Part shown: piece by piece, positions 27,901-36,852 of the stretch
Numbering within the stretch: the stretch's first letter is position 1
Layout: each line of letters begins with the position of its first letter
Assembly (NCBI RefSeq): GCF_031456275.1
Contig: NZ_JAVDUI010000001.1
Coordinates: 372,001-436,000, forward strand
Source of the DNA: Falsarthrobacter nasiphocae
GTDB lineage: Bacteria; Actinomycetota; Actinomycetes; Actinomycetales; Micrococcaceae
Reading direction: 5' to 3'
Length of the DNA stretch: 64,000 nucleotides
Made by a program: the position numbers and the translations under genes
Notes under the pieces: generated by a model
What the model was told of the DNA's origin: nothing
What the model saw: only the letters and a program-made list of their open reading frames with translations
Databases searched by the model: none

Positions 27901-29181
27901 CCGCCGTCGGATGCGCTGGGTCTCGATGAACTCATGACGTGGCTGCCGCAGCCCGAATCGGGCGACCTCGTCATCATCGAGGGTCTCGATTCCCTCTTGG
28001 ACACGTTCCGAGCGGCCTCGTCCCACGCGGGCGAGGACGTCCTGGGGCGCTGGCTCGCGGGAGCCCTGCACGTCGGTGCAACGGTGGTCGCCTCCTCGGT
28101 CCGCGAACCACCCCGCCTGGCAGCCTCGTTCGGGTGCCGCATCTACCTGCCGCGTGCACTCGCCCAGACGGCACGCCTGTTCTGGCCCAAAGAGGCTGCG
28201 GAGTCGACAGCACCGGGTCGGGGGTTCATCGTGGGCCCGTGGCAGCGAGCGGCACAGGGCCGCCGAGGAAACCGCACGGCGCAGGCCGTCTCATCCCTTG
28301 AGTGCAGTCACGAGGTCCAGGTCCTCTCTCCCGGCGGCGACGCGTCAGGAGCATCGGCGGCACTGCGGCCCGCCTCCGCCCCAGCGCTCCGACCACTGCC
28401 AGAGAGAGCGGCCCTGCCCCCGGCAGCACTTGGGGCAGTCACGCCTGGAGCCCGCACGAGCACAGACACCGACGCCGCCGAGACCGGCTTTCCCCCGCAC
28501 GGGGAAGCCCCGCAGGTCCTCCGATCGGGCGCAGGAGGGCTCCATTCGGGCCGGGTGCCGGTGGGTGTGGACGCATCGGGGGCGCATCGCACGGCACGCG
28601 TGCCGCCCGGGAGGCTATTCCTCGTCATCGGGGAGGCGACCGTGGAGCGGGCCCATCTCCTCGACATCATGCGCGGAGACAGTCTCCACGGGCATGAGCA
28701 GCCCCGCCCTGCGTGCGACCAAGCTGCTGCCCAGGGGCCTAGGGAGCCGGCGGAGTCTTGCGTCTCCGGCTCACCTGCCGGTCACGCTCGGCCAGCCCTG
28801 ACGGCGGCCCACACCCGAGCGGCTCCGCCTGCTGAGGATGTTTCCTCTGCATCGTCGGCCCCCACGGCCCTGCCGGCGTCACCGGCCATCATGGACTCAA
28901 GCGCGGACGGATGCCCCTCTGCCGAAGAGCTGGCCAGTGCCCTGGTCACTCGCGGACTGATTCTGGCAATCCTGCCCGGCCGATCCCTCGATGCCCTGCG
29001 CCTGGCCGAACACGCGACCCGCGGCGTGCACGGGCTCGTCATCTCGCCCGGCGCGCCGACAGACGCGGAGAGCCTGGGCACGCGTGTGCCGGTGCTGCCC
29101 CGGCCCGACCCCACGTGCGCTTTCCTTGTCGAGGGCCACGACGTGCGCCGCGTGCGAATCTACGGGCGGGGCCCTGCGTGA
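24994..29181 (+). CDS. FHA-domain FtsK/SpoIIIE ATPase (EssC/EccC-like)
   Basis: A 1395-residue protein. Residues ~110-200 form a forkhead-associated domain (GRGADLHVTDPYVSR), which binds phosphothreonine. Two helices at ~250-290 (RIVLAALPLVVSCAVAVIL, PLFLLFGVISVGALAGP) anchor it, and a low-complexity linker follows. The first ATPase domain is intact, with Walker A GTTGCGKTELLKTV near residue 627 and Walker B LVIVIDELRALVD near 729. A second (LVFGAADDVTADALR, near 918) and a third (FLVIGEATVERAHLLDI, near 1205) lack P-loops. This matches the three-ATPase motor of type VII secretion (EssC). No WXG100 substrate or other secretion gene is in the window, so a type VII role is unproven. ATG 24994 is chosen by homology start. 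Confidence 0.85.
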   Translation: MTPFTLLATPAAAARFGLPSRLELAVTVSGWDGGDQAIDPSSFAHELPVALGHLALPGWGAREVSASALAAWLEPTSFPLRPGGEVLLRCPATEGDILLSPTESSGGAPLSLVCLSGPDAGRTLPVPRGESTLGRGADLHVTDPYVSRCALRVTVSSRTTEVRPLGGHPVLIQRGDTLRAAPRRGCPLKDGDVLILGTSRIQAVFLGSGAVTSIIQDASGERPAGFQRNGAAAPVPPAEPRGEVPLIPRSRIVLAALPLVVSCAVAVILGQPLFLLFGVISVGALAGPLLERRSALRERRKLFARREAFARAAAAFLFPPVALRCVGLAGSAQRLDLAAKAPEVGLPTQASEPDGSQADPPRGGTRRPTSRTSPPGSAGSGSGPIGSPAPGTASRGSALAGSSSPEASVHIAPARPSPWIVWRLGSYVDRDERLPVETGLILAPDATVRITVTSPDPTSVVAGLSVSAGGMACSNRPGPSQPAVWLHPADTPVALARLPWVSLRPGAAPVHVCRTADCTAANVTVVVSEGPLVNIAGTRPWVPDHARADTLLAATGNTTFPAEHALAPLSTGAPPVPPPGGIAPSTHPGTPGRGIPTMPWSAVPLTRTGADAPFLLDLEADGPHVLVVGTTGCGKTELLKTVIARLILGSPPDRLRLFLIDFKGGSGLSLFEDVEHVDGVVSDLDGADVERVLASLAAELTRRELWLKARRLPDARGLPAGDAPPRLVIVIDELRALVDSVPGAAAKLARIAAVGRSLGVHLILASQRAQGAASPDLRTNIGTTIVLRVASEADSLDVLSSPVAASISPSAAGTFYVRAAGRTRGPFLGATWRECVGRTSPTITTWPPGPALRETGDADPQLLARAAPRASSRRRWPRAVAPPLPRGERHLPSGATACCLLDNPSAQSVVPLSAPLAHCLVFGAADDVTADALRSVTRGLISTGRATRVLAAVATPALADITAAALAFVPPSDALGLDELMTWLPQPESGDLVIIEGLDSLLDTFRAASSHAGEDVLGRWLAGALHVGATVVASSVREPPRLAASFGCRIYLPRALAQTARLFWPKEAAESTAPGRGFIVGPWQRAAQGRRGNRTAQAVSSLECSHEVQVLSPGGDASGASAALRPASAPALRPLPERAALPPAALGAVTPGARTSTDTDAAETGFPPHGEAPQVLRSGAGGLHSGRVPVGVDASGAHRTARVPPGRLFLVIGEATVERAHLLDIMRGDSLHGHEQPRPACDQAAAQGPREPAESCVSGSPAGHARPALTAAHTRAAPPAEDVSSASSAPTALPASPAIMDSSADGCPSAEELASALVTRGLILAILPGRSLDALRLAEHATRGVHGLVISPGAPTDAESLGTRVPVLPRPDPTCAFLVEGHDVRRVRIYGRGPA

Positions 29182-29618
29182 GAGCCATTGTCAGGGGCGG
29201 TCTCAGCGGCCGAGCGTTCAAACCACACCCGCGTCGACGGCCAGAATCCCGCCACCAGGCTGCCCGCAGCGAGAACGACAGCCGCGAGAGACGCCCTCCA
29301 TGAGGCCTGCACAAATGCGAACGCCGCGATGAGCACGAGCGTCTGGAGGAACACCATCGCCTTGTGGGCGCCGAGGCTCGCGCGCCTGAGCCCGAGCCCG
29401 ACTCCCACCGCGACGAGGCCCAGGATCACAAGCAGGATGCCCGTCGCCAGGCCACCCCTGCCGAACCGAGTCAAAACGAGGGCCCCTAGCGCGAGGAAGG
29501 CTGCAGCCTCAGCGGCGACGAGCGCGATGAGAAGCACAGCACTCCGGGGGGTCTCAGCCGCCGCTCTGGCAGGCCTCGACGCCGACGTTGCCGGGGTGCG
29601 ATGCGATGAATGGGCCAT
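29160..29618 (-). CDS. Small integral membrane protein
   Basis: A 152-residue protein with about four hydrophobic helices (SAVLLIALVAAEAAAFLALG, ATGILLVILGLVAVGVGL, MVFLQTLVLIAAFAFVQA, SLAAVVLAAGSLVAGF) and no recognisable domain. ATG 29618 (or 29621) follows GGAGG closely. It is convergent with the FHA/FtsK gene and overlaps its end by 22 bases. The helix arrangement fits small actinobacterial membrane proteins of unknown function. Confidence 0.7.
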   Translation of the reverse strand: MAHSSHRTPATSASRPARAAAETPRSAVLLIALVAAEAAAFLALGALVLTRFGRGGLATGILLVILGLVAVGVGLGLRRASLGAHKAMVFLQTLVLIAAFAFVQASWRASLAAVVLAAGSLVAGFWPSTRVWFERSAAETAPDNGSHAGPRP

Positions 29619-29621
29619 CAT

Positions 29622-29930
29622 GCCTCCAACTCTATGCCCGCCGATCGCAGTCCTCCGAGGGCATCCATCCTCTCCGGGGGCCCGTTCTGGCGCGAGACGA
29701 GCGTCAATGTGAGCAATGCGACACGACTGAGCCCCAATACCGAACCTTGACCTCTTGTTTGCTCTCCATTCACGTGCCACCCTTGAGAGATAGCCGTTGA
29801 GCCGGTTCGCTCCGAGACACGAGAGCCCCGTTCCGAAGGCGCACCAACCCCCGAACCGCCTTCCATCCGCGCGGCTGGAACCGGCATCACCCCCGTAAGA
29901 CTTCACCATTGAGGAGCGTGGACAACGCAC
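29622..29930 (+). promoter_or_regulatory. Leader region of whiB1 with CRP-like site
   Basis: This 309-base gap holds no coding frame I can support. At 29708-29723 it has TGTGA-N6-CGACA, which matches four of five positions of each arm of the CRP consensus or better. In Mycobacterium tuberculosis whiB1 is a known target of the CRP protein Rv3676, so the site is plausible. I cannot place a confident -10/-35 pair. Confidence 0.35.
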
Positions 29931-30179
29931 ATGGATTGGCGATCAAAAGCAGCCTGCCTGGATAAGGATCCCGAACTTTTCTTCCCCGTCGGCAACACTG
30001 GGCCAGCGCTTCTCCAGATCGAAGAGGCGAAGGCCGTCTGCCGCACGTGCACCGTCATGGACACGTGCCTCCAGTGGGCGCTCGAGTCCGGCCAGGACTC
30101 CGGCGTCTGGGGAGGCCTGAGCGAGGACGAGCGCCGCGCCCTGAAGCGCCGCGCTGCCCGCGCGCGCCGCGTCTCCTAG
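29931..30179 (+). CDS. whiB1: WhiB-family iron-sulfur transcription factor (WhiB1 type)
   Basis: An 82-residue protein with four cysteines in the WhiB pattern (C9, C37, C40, C46), which bind a nitric-oxide-sensitive 4Fe-4S cluster. The GVWGG turn follows, then the basic C-terminal DNA-binding tail RALKRRAARARR. The N-terminus MDWRSKAACLDKDPELFFPVGN is nearly identical in pattern to mycobacterial WhiB1, which binds the housekeeping sigma factor and is essential. As in Mycobacterium, the neighbouring convergent gene is the PdtaS-type histidine kinase. Confidence 0.95.
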   Translation: MDWRSKAACLDKDPELFFPVGNTGPALLQIEEAKAVCRTCTVMDTCLQWALESGQDSGVWGGLSEDERRALKRRAARARRVS

Positions 30180-30194
30180 ACACCGCGCACCGAG

Positions 30195-30231
30195 GCGCCC
30201 CTCGGCCCAGAGGCCCTAGGCTGAGGGGCGC
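30195..30231 (+). terminator. Hairpin between convergent whiB1 and pdtaS
   Basis: GCGCCCCTC (30195-30203) pairs perfectly with GAGGGGCGC (30223-30231). It begins 15 bases after the whiB1 stop and overlaps the last codons of pdtaS. The position between convergent genes suggests a two-way terminator, though no T-run is present. Confidence 0.45.
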
Positions 30232-31739
30232 AAGAGGAGTTCGATCGTCACGACGGTGCCACCGCCGTGCCGCGCACCCCACGTGATGGTGCCGCCGAGT
30301 TCGCTTGTCACGAGTGTCTCCACGATTTTGGTCCCCAAACCGGCCTGAACCGTGCGGTCGGTGTGAGCTGCCCCAGCTGAGGCCCCACCCGCTCCCCCAG
30401 CCGAGGCCCCTGAGGCTGCCGCTGATCCGCCGCTGCCGCCCCCGGCGTATCCGAGCCCGTCGTCCTCGACAAGGACCTCGAGCCGCTCGGGCCCCTTCTC
30501 TGAGGGGGTTCGGCGCGCTGTGAGCCGGACCCACCCGTGCTGCCGCCCCGCGAAGCCGTGCTCCACGGCATTGGCCACGAGCTCGTTGATGACCAGTGCA
30601 AGGGGCGTCGCCGCGTCCGACGGCAGGTACCCGAAGCGCCCTTCGAGGATCGTCTCGATGTGCTGCTCACTGGAGGCAATCTCGGCGGCGAGATGGAACT
30701 GCCGCTGGATGAGGGCGTCGAAGTCCACGGACTGAGCGAGCCCGTGCGAGAGGGCCTCGTGAACGCGCGCAATCGTGTCAACGCGACGCATGGCCTGGGC
30801 CAGCCCCTCCTTGGCCTCCTCGGACTGCATACGGCGGGACTGGATCCTCAGCAGTGCGGCCACGGTCTGCAGGTTGTTCTTGACCCGGTGGTGGATTTCG
30901 CGGATTGTCGCGTCCTTGGAGACGAGCTCCTGCTCCCGCCGCCTCAGCTCTGACACATCGCGGCACAGGAGGATCGCGCCCGTGCGCCCTTCGAGACTGC
31001 GCAACGGGATGGCCCGGAGGGTGAGTGTGGACCTGTCGGCGGTGATTTCGCTCCGCCACGGCATGCGGCCGTTGAGCACAAGCGGCAGCGACTCGTCGGC
31101 GAGCTTGTGCGCCAGCCCGATGTCCCTCGTCAGCGCGGTGAGGGGGTGCCCGACGATCTGCCCGATGATCCCCAGGCGCCTGAACGCCGAGACGGCGTTG
31201 GGGCTCGCGTACGCAACGGTCCCGTCCTTGTTGAGACGGAGGAAGCCGTCGCCCACGCGGGGCGCGCCCCGGCGGGATCCGGTCGCCGTCGAGCTGTCCG
31301 GCCAGAGGCCGAGACGCCCCATCTCCAGGAGCACGTCCGCCGCGTCTTGGTAGGCGTGCTCGAGCTCGCCGGGCTCGCCGAGGGCGGGCGAGCGGTGCAC
31401 CGTCACCACGGCGAGGGCCCCTGCGGTCCTTCTCATGGGAACGGCGACGACGCCGGCGCCCGTCTGCGTCTCCCCCGTTGCGAGAGCGGCGGCGATGAGC
31501 TCGGCCTCGTCCCCGGGCGGCTCCCCCACAATGTCGGACGGGAAGCGCGTGTGGGCGGTCGAGGGGCGGGCGTGGGCCTGCGCAAGCACACCCCCGCCTT
31601 CGGCCGGCAGCCAGAGGATGAGGTCCGCGAAGGCGAGGTCAGCGACGATCTGCCAGTCGCCGACGAGCAGGTGGAGCCACTCCCGGTCGCCCGCATTCGC
31701 ATCCGGTCGTGCGTGGTCGGAAACGAAGGCGTTCGGCAC
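30216..31739 (-). CDS. pdtaS: Sensor histidine kinase PdtaS
   Basis: A 507-residue cytosolic kinase with an N-terminal GAF domain (~1-140), a PAS domain (~165-270), and a HisKA_2 dimerisation domain with the phospho-accepting His in EIHHRVKNNLQTVAALLRIQ near residue 283. The HATPase domain (LALVINELVANAVEHGF, VEDDGLGY, LGTKIVETLV) is interrupted by a Gly/Ala/Ser-rich insertion (~440-465). In Mycobacterium PdtaS phosphorylates PdtaR, an ANTAR antiterminator, and is inhibited by metals and nitric oxide. The partner regulator is not in this window. Confidence 0.92.
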   Translation of the reverse strand: MPNAFVSDHARPDANAGDREWLHLLVGDWQIVADLAFADLILWLPAEGGGVLAQAHARPSTAHTRFPSDIVGEPPGDEAELIAAALATGETQTGAGVVAVPMRRTAGALAVVTVHRSPALGEPGELEHAYQDAADVLLEMGRLGLWPDSSTATGSRRGAPRVGDGFLRLNKDGTVAYASPNAVSAFRRLGIIGQIVGHPLTALTRDIGLAHKLADESLPLVLNGRMPWRSEITADRSTLTLRAIPLRSLEGRTGAILLCRDVSELRRREQELVSKDATIREIHHRVKNNLQTVAALLRIQSRRMQSEEAKEGLAQAMRRVDTIARVHEALSHGLAQSVDFDALIQRQFHLAAEIASSEQHIETILEGRFGYLPSDAATPLALVINELVANAVEHGFAGRQHGWVRLTARRTPSEKGPERLEVLVEDDGLGYAGGGSGGSAAASGASAGGAGGASAGAAHTDRTVQAGLGTKIVETLVTSELGGTITWGARHGGGTVVTIELLLRPSA

Positions 31740-31794
31740 GGTGTGGCTCCCCTGCTCGTCGGTTGGGCCCGTCAGGCGGGCGTGCGGTTGTGGG

Positions 31795-34700
31795 TCAGTA
31801 CCTCACGATGGAGCGCATCATGCGCAACGCAACCGACATGGATGGCATGTCGGAGCGGTCGCGCACCTCGCGCAGCGTCCCCACGGCCCGGTCGAGCGAA
31901 TCGCGGTTGGCCTCGGCCCACGCGGAGAGCGCGTCGGAGACGCTGGAGTGCCCCTCCGTCTTCTCCTGGTCGAACCGCAGGACCGACATCGTCAGGTCCG
32001 CAACGACGCCGTAGAGGTCGTCGCGCAGCGCGGCCCGGGCGAGGGTCTGCCAGCGGTCCTGCCGCGGCAGCTCGGCGATGCGGGTGAGCATGCTGTCCAC
32101 CTCGAAGCGGTCGTACACCGCGAAGTACATCTCGGCCACGCGGCGCGCCGGAATCTCGGTGCGCTGCGCGATCCGCGCGATGTCGAGGAGGGCGAAGGAC
32201 TCGAACCGAGCGGCCCACGCCATGGCGAGGTCCTCGGCGACGCCGGCCTTGAGCGCGCGCTCCCGGTCCTCTTCGATCCGCTGGCGGTCTTCGCCGACGA
32301 CGACGGAGCCGATGTCCGCGCGGAGCGGCTCGACGACGGGACGGTAGTCCGCGATGTCCGAGTCGATCGTCGTGGACCGGGCGGCGTGAGAGAGGAGCCA
32401 GCGCACGGCGCGGTCGAGCAGTCGCCGCACGTCGCTGATGAGCTCGTTCCACAGGGTCACGTCGAAGTGCGCGGGCAGCTCGGAGAAGCGCTCCATGTAC
32501 CGCTTGACGTCGTAGACCTCGGTGGCCACGACGAAGGCGCGCGCGATGATCTCGAGGTTGAGCGTGGTCTCCTCGAGGACGCGGAACGCGAAGGTCGTGC
32601 CGCCGATGTTGACCATGTCGTTCGCGACAATCGTGGCGATGATCTGTCGGCGCAGCGGGTGCTGCTGGAGCTCGTCCGCGAAGCGGTCACGGATCTGGGC
32701 CGGGAAGTAGTCGTGGAGAACGCGCTCGAAGTGCGGGTCGTCCGCGAAGTCGCCGGCGGCGAGGACGCGGGCAATCGACATCTTCGAGTACGCGGCCAGA
32801 ACGGCCAGCTCCGGCGCGGTGAGGCCGAGGCCCTCGCTCTGGCGCTTCTTGAACTCCGCCGTGCTCGGCAGGCCCTCGAGCTCGCGGTTCAGGTCCGCGT
32901 TCTCCTCGAGCCAGCGCATGTGCCGCTCGAAGCTGGGCGCCCACTCGAGCGCCTTGACGCGGTCCCCCTGCAGGAGGATGTTCTGGGCCACGTTCGTCCG
33001 GAGGACGAGTCGACCCACCTCATCCGTCATGCTGTGGAGGAACTCGGCGCGCTCCTCGGCGGCGAGCTTGCCCTCCGCGACGAGGGAATCCACGAGGATC
33101 TTGATGTTGACCTCGTGGTCGGAGCAGTCGACGCCGGCCGAGTTGTCGATGGCGTCGGTGTTGATGAGGACCCCGTTGAGGGCCGCTTCGACGCGCCCCG
33201 CCTGGGTGAAGCCGAGGTTTCCGCCCTCGCCGACGATGCGGGCGCGGATGTCCTTGCCGTCGATGCGCAGCGCGTCGTTGGCGCGATCGCCCACGGACGC
33301 GTTGGACTCGTCGGAGGACTTGACGTACGTGCCGATTCCGCCGTTGTAGACGAGGTCGACGGGCGCCGTGAGGATGGCCTTGAGGACGGCGAGCGGCGCC
33401 ATGCGCTGCGCCCCGCCCTCGATGCCGAGTGCCTCAGCCGCCTCGGCGGAGATCTCAATGGACTTGGATGAGCGCGGGAACACGCCGCCGCCGGCGCTGA
33501 TGAGGCTCGAGTCGTAGTCCTGCCAGCTGGAGCGCGGAAGCTCGAAGAGGCGCTTGCGCTCCTCGAACGAGGCCTCCGCGTCCGGAGAGGGATCGATGAA
33601 GATGTCGCGGTGGTCGAACGCCGCAACGAGGCGAGTGTGCCTGCTGAGAAGCATGCCGTTGCCGAAGACGTCGCCGGACATGTCGCCAATGCCGACCGCC
33701 GTGAAGTCCTCCTTCTGGCAGTCGACGTTGAGCTCGGCGAAGTGCCGCTTGACGGACTCCCACGCGCCGCGGGCGGTGATGCCCATGGCCTTGTGGTCGT
33801 ATCCGACGGAGCCGCCGGAGGCGAAGGCGTCTCCCAGCCAGAAGTCGTACTCGGCGGAGATCCCGTTGGCGATGTCGGAGAACGACGCCGTTCCCTTGTC
33901 GGCGGCGACGACGAGGTACGGGTCGTCGTCGTCATGGCGGACGATGCCCGCGGGGGGAATGATGTCTCCGGCGTTCTCCCCACGGCCGCGGTTGTCCGTC
34001 AGGTCGAGGAGCGAGCGGATGAAGGTGCGGTACGCCTCCTGGCCCTCGGCGAACCAGGCGCCGCGGTCCACGCTGGGGTCCGGGAGCTGCTTGGCGAAGA
34101 AGCCGCCCTTGGCGCCGTCCGGAACGATGACCGCGTTCTTCACGGCCTGCGCCTTGACGAGGCCGAGGATCTCCGTGCGGAAGTCCTCCTTGCGGTCGGA
34201 CCAGCGCAGTCCGCCGCGGGCGATGTCGCCGAAGCGCAGGTGGACGCCCTCGACGCGCGGCGAGTACACCCAGATCTCGTGGAGGGGGCGCGGGGCGGGC
34301 GCGAAGCTGAGGTCCCGCGTGCGGAGCTTGAAGGACAGCCGGGGCACGTCGAGGTAGAAGTTCGTGCGGTCCGTGGCCTCGATGAGCTCGGCGAACATGC
34401 GCAGGAGGCGGTCGGCGTCGAGGGTCGCCACGGCGTCAAGGTGGCTCTCGAAGTCGGCGACGGCGGCTTGCGCCATGCGGGGCCGGTGCTCGTCCTCGAT
34501 GTCCGGGTTGAAGCGGGCGTCGAAGCGGGCCGCGAGTGCAGCGCTCATCTCGGGGTAGTCCGCGAGCGTCTGCGACATGAACGAGTACGAGTGGCTCACG
34601 CCGCACTGGCGCAGGTACTTCGCGTACGCCCGGAACACGGACACGACCCGCCAGGTCAGCCCCTGGGCGAGAACGAGGCGGTCGAAGGCGTCCGACTCGG

Positions 34701-36594
34701 CCAGGCCCTCGAACTGCGCGGAGATCGCGCTCTCGAGGCGCTCGGCGGCGCCCTCGACGACGAATCCGCTCGGCATGACGACGAGCAGGTCGTACATGTA
34801 GAACGTGCGGCCGCTGGCCGTCGTCATCTGGAAGGGGCGCTCCTCCTCCACGGTGATGCCGAACTGCTGGAGCGTCGGGAGGATCTCGGAGAGGATGACG
34901 GCCCGGTTGACGTAGAGGCGCAGCCCGTGGGAGCGCTCGTCGACCTTGTCGAGTCGCAGGCGGATGTGCGAGCCCTCGGCGGGAAGCGACTCGAGGATGG
35001 CCGCGTCGCGGATGGCATCCTCAACCTCGAAGGCCACGCGGTAAGATGCCGGGAACGCCTCGTCCCACTCGGAGCTCAGCGCCTCCTGGCCGCCCTTGGT
35101 GGCGACGTCCTGGAAGCCCTCGGCCCACGAGCGGCCGGCCACGGCGAGCTGCTGCTCGAGCTGGGCGGCGTCCACGGTCTCCGGGGATTCGTCCGTGAGG
35201 TGGAGGCGGAAGAACATGCGGGTGAGGACGGACTCGGTCATGGAGACCGTGTAGGAGACGTCCTTGGCCTTGAACGCCTCCTGGAGGACGCGCTGGAGGC
35301 GCAGGCGCACGCTCGTGGAGAAGCGGTCCCTCGGCAGGTAGACGAGGGCCGAGGCGAAGCGGCCGAACGCGTCGCGGCGGACGAAGAGGCGAGTCTTGCG
35401 GCGCTCCTCGAGCTGGAGGATGCCGGTGGCGAACTCGATGAGCTCCTCGTCCGTGATCTGGAAGAGCTCGTCCCGCGGGAAGGACTGGAGGAGGGCCGTG
35501 AGGCTCGCGCCCGAGTGGGTGTCCGGGGCGAAGCCGAAGTGGCGCTGAAGCATGAGCTGCTTCTCGCGGAGGACGGGGATCGTGTCGATGATCGCCGAGT
35601 AGACGCGCTCGGCGAAGAGGCCGATGAACCGGCGCTCGCGCATGAGCGAGCCGTCTGCCCCGTACGTCTTGAGGCTGACGTAGTCGAGGTAGGAGGGGCG
35701 GTGGACGGTCGAGCGGCGGTTGGCCTTCGTGACGGTCAGGACGTCGTCGTTCGAGGCGAGCTCGTGGGCGCGCGCGGACAGCGGGCGGGAGACGGCGACG
35801 TCGTCCTTGCGGCGCATGATCCCCGCACCGGTGCCGGGAACGTTGACCAGGGCGGCCGTCCCGTCCGCCGGCAGGTCGTATTCGCGGTAGCCGAGGAAGA
35901 TGAAGTTGTCGTCGAGCATCCACTCGAAGAGGTCCCGTGCGGCGCGCGCGGAGGCCTGGTGCGGGCCGGACTCCTCGGCCATCTCCATGGCCGCGCGGAC
36001 GGTCTCGCGGGCGAGCTCCTTGAGGCGGTCCTGGTCCTGGTTGGCGCTGGCGACGTCGGCCAGCACGCGGGCGAGCCCCTGCTCGAGGTCGTCGCGCTGC
36101 TCAGCGTTCAGCGAACCGGCGAGGACGAGGGAGGTCCAGGACTCGACGCGGTTCTTCACGCCGCTGTCGGGCGCGGGAATGACGGGCAGCGCGGCCGTGT
36201 CGCCCGTGGCGAGGCCCACGGCGGTGGAGCTGCGCGTCAGGCTGACGAGCTCACCGTCCTCGGTGCGCTCTGCCAGGAAGATGGGGTGGGAGATCATCGC
36301 GATGCCGCCGCTGTGGCGCGCGGCCTCGGCCACGACGGAGTCGACGAGGAACGGCATGTCGTCCGCCACCACGTACACGACGACGTCTGAGCCCTCGCCC
36401 TCCACCTCGACGAGGATCTGGCCGGGGTTCCGGCGCGCGCCGATCTCCCGGTGATGGCGGGCCCTTGCGACGAGGGCCTCGTCCCCGTTCGCCGCGCGAT
36501 CTTCGGCAGACAAGTGCGCGAAGTAGTGCTGCAAGAACTGGGTTTCCATCTCATCCTGACCGACGAGTGACTGGGGACGTTCGTCCTGCATCAA
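31795..36594 (-). CDS. gdh: NAD-specific glutamate dehydrogenase, large type
   Basis: This 1599-residue enzyme belongs to the ~180-kDa GDH class, which deaminates glutamate to 2-oxoglutarate with NAD. The N-terminal part (~1-700) carries ACT-like regulatory segments. The catalytic domain includes RGGLRWSDRKEDFRTEILGLVKAQ, VKNAVIVPDGAKGGFFAKQ, GDMSGDVFGNGMLLS and GEGGNLGFTQ, the conserved substrate and nucleotide sites. Length and order match Mycobacterium Rv2476c. ATG 36594 starts MMQDERPQS. It appears to be a single-gene unit behind pdtaS, separated by 55 bases from that gene's start. Confidence 0.96.
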   Translation of the reverse strand: MMQDERPQSLVGQDEMETQFLQHYFAHLSAEDRAANGDEALVARARHHREIGARRNPGQILVEVEGEGSDVVVYVVADDMPFLVDSVVAEAARHSGGIAMISHPIFLAERTEDGELVSLTRSSTAVGLATGDTAALPVIPAPDSGVKNRVESWTSLVLAGSLNAEQRDDLEQGLARVLADVASANQDQDRLKELARETVRAAMEMAEESGPHQASARAARDLFEWMLDDNFIFLGYREYDLPADGTAALVNVPGTGAGIMRRKDDVAVSRPLSARAHELASNDDVLTVTKANRRSTVHRPSYLDYVSLKTYGADGSLMRERRFIGLFAERVYSAIIDTIPVLREKQLMLQRHFGFAPDTHSGASLTALLQSFPRDELFQITDEELIEFATGILQLEERRKTRLFVRRDAFGRFASALVYLPRDRFSTSVRLRLQRVLQEAFKAKDVSYTVSMTESVLTRMFFRLHLTDESPETVDAAQLEQQLAVAGRSWAEGFQDVATKGGQEALSSEWDEAFPASYRVAFEVEDAIRDAAILESLPAEGSHIRLRLDKVDERSHGLRLYVNRAVILSEILPTLQQFGITVEEERPFQMTTASGRTFYMYDLLVVMPSGFVVEGAAERLESAISAQFEGLAESDAFDRLVLAQGLTWRVVSVFRAYAKYLRQCGVSHSYSFMSQTLADYPEMSAALAARFDARFNPDIEDEHRPRMAQAAVADFESHLDAVATLDADRLLRMFAELIEATDRTNFYLDVPRLSFKLRTRDLSFAPAPRPLHEIWVYSPRVEGVHLRFGDIARGGLRWSDRKEDFRTEILGLVKAQAVKNAVIVPDGAKGGFFAKQLPDPSVDRGAWFAEGQEAYRTFIRSLLDLTDNRGRGENAGDIIPPAGIVRHDDDDPYLVVAADKGTASFSDIANGISAEYDFWLGDAFASGGSVGYDHKAMGITARGAWESVKRHFAELNVDCQKEDFTAVGIGDMSGDVFGNGMLLSRHTRLVAAFDHRDIFIDPSPDAEASFEERKRLFELPRSSWQDYDSSLISAGGGVFPRSSKSIEISAEAAEALGIEGGAQRMAPLAVLKAILTAPVDLVYNGGIGTYVKSSDESNASVGDRANDALRIDGKDIRARIVGEGGNLGFTQAGRVEAALNGVLINTDAIDNSAGVDCSDHEVNIKILVDSLVAEGKLAAEERAEFLHSMTDEVGRLVLRTNVAQNILLQGDRVKALEWAPSFERHMRWLEENADLNRELEGLPSTAEFKKRQSEGLGLTAPELAVLAAYSKMSIARVLAAGDFADDPHFERVLHDYFPAQIRDRFADELQQHPLRRQIIATIVANDMVNIGGTTFAFRVLEETTLNLEIIARAFVVATEVYDVKRYMERFSELPAHFDVTLWNELISDVRRLLDRAVRWLLSHAARSTTIDSDIADYRPVVEPLRADIGSVVVGEDRQRIEEDRERALKAGVAEDLAMAWAARFESFALLDIARIAQRTEIPARRVAEMYFAVYDRFEVDSMLTRIAELPRQDRWQTLARAALRDDLYGVVADLTMSVLRFDQEKTEGHSSVSDALSAWAEANRDSLDRAVGTLREVRDRSDMPSMSVALRMMRSIVRY

Positions 36595-36852
36595 GGGGTG
36601 CCTCCGGCTGGTCTCAAAATGCTGTACGTGCCGACCGGCCTCGTTGCCGGCGCACGTCTTCGAGCCTACTCCGAATCGGCGCAGTTCGCCCGAAGCACTT
36701 CGCCGCCCCCACGTTCAAGGCACGCCTGGAATATCGCCACACACCGTCACATGACTCGCCGAGCGGCGCTCCCCCCAGGGCCGCTTGATACCGTCGGCCC
36801 TCACCAGGCGTCTGGACGACGCGCCACCCAGGAAGTCACGGGGGGACTCGTC

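Noticed and set aside
33610-36390. 926-codon plus-strand open frame
   Set aside because: Antisense to glutamate dehydrogenase, whose motifs are unambiguous. No recognisable domain in the antisense product.
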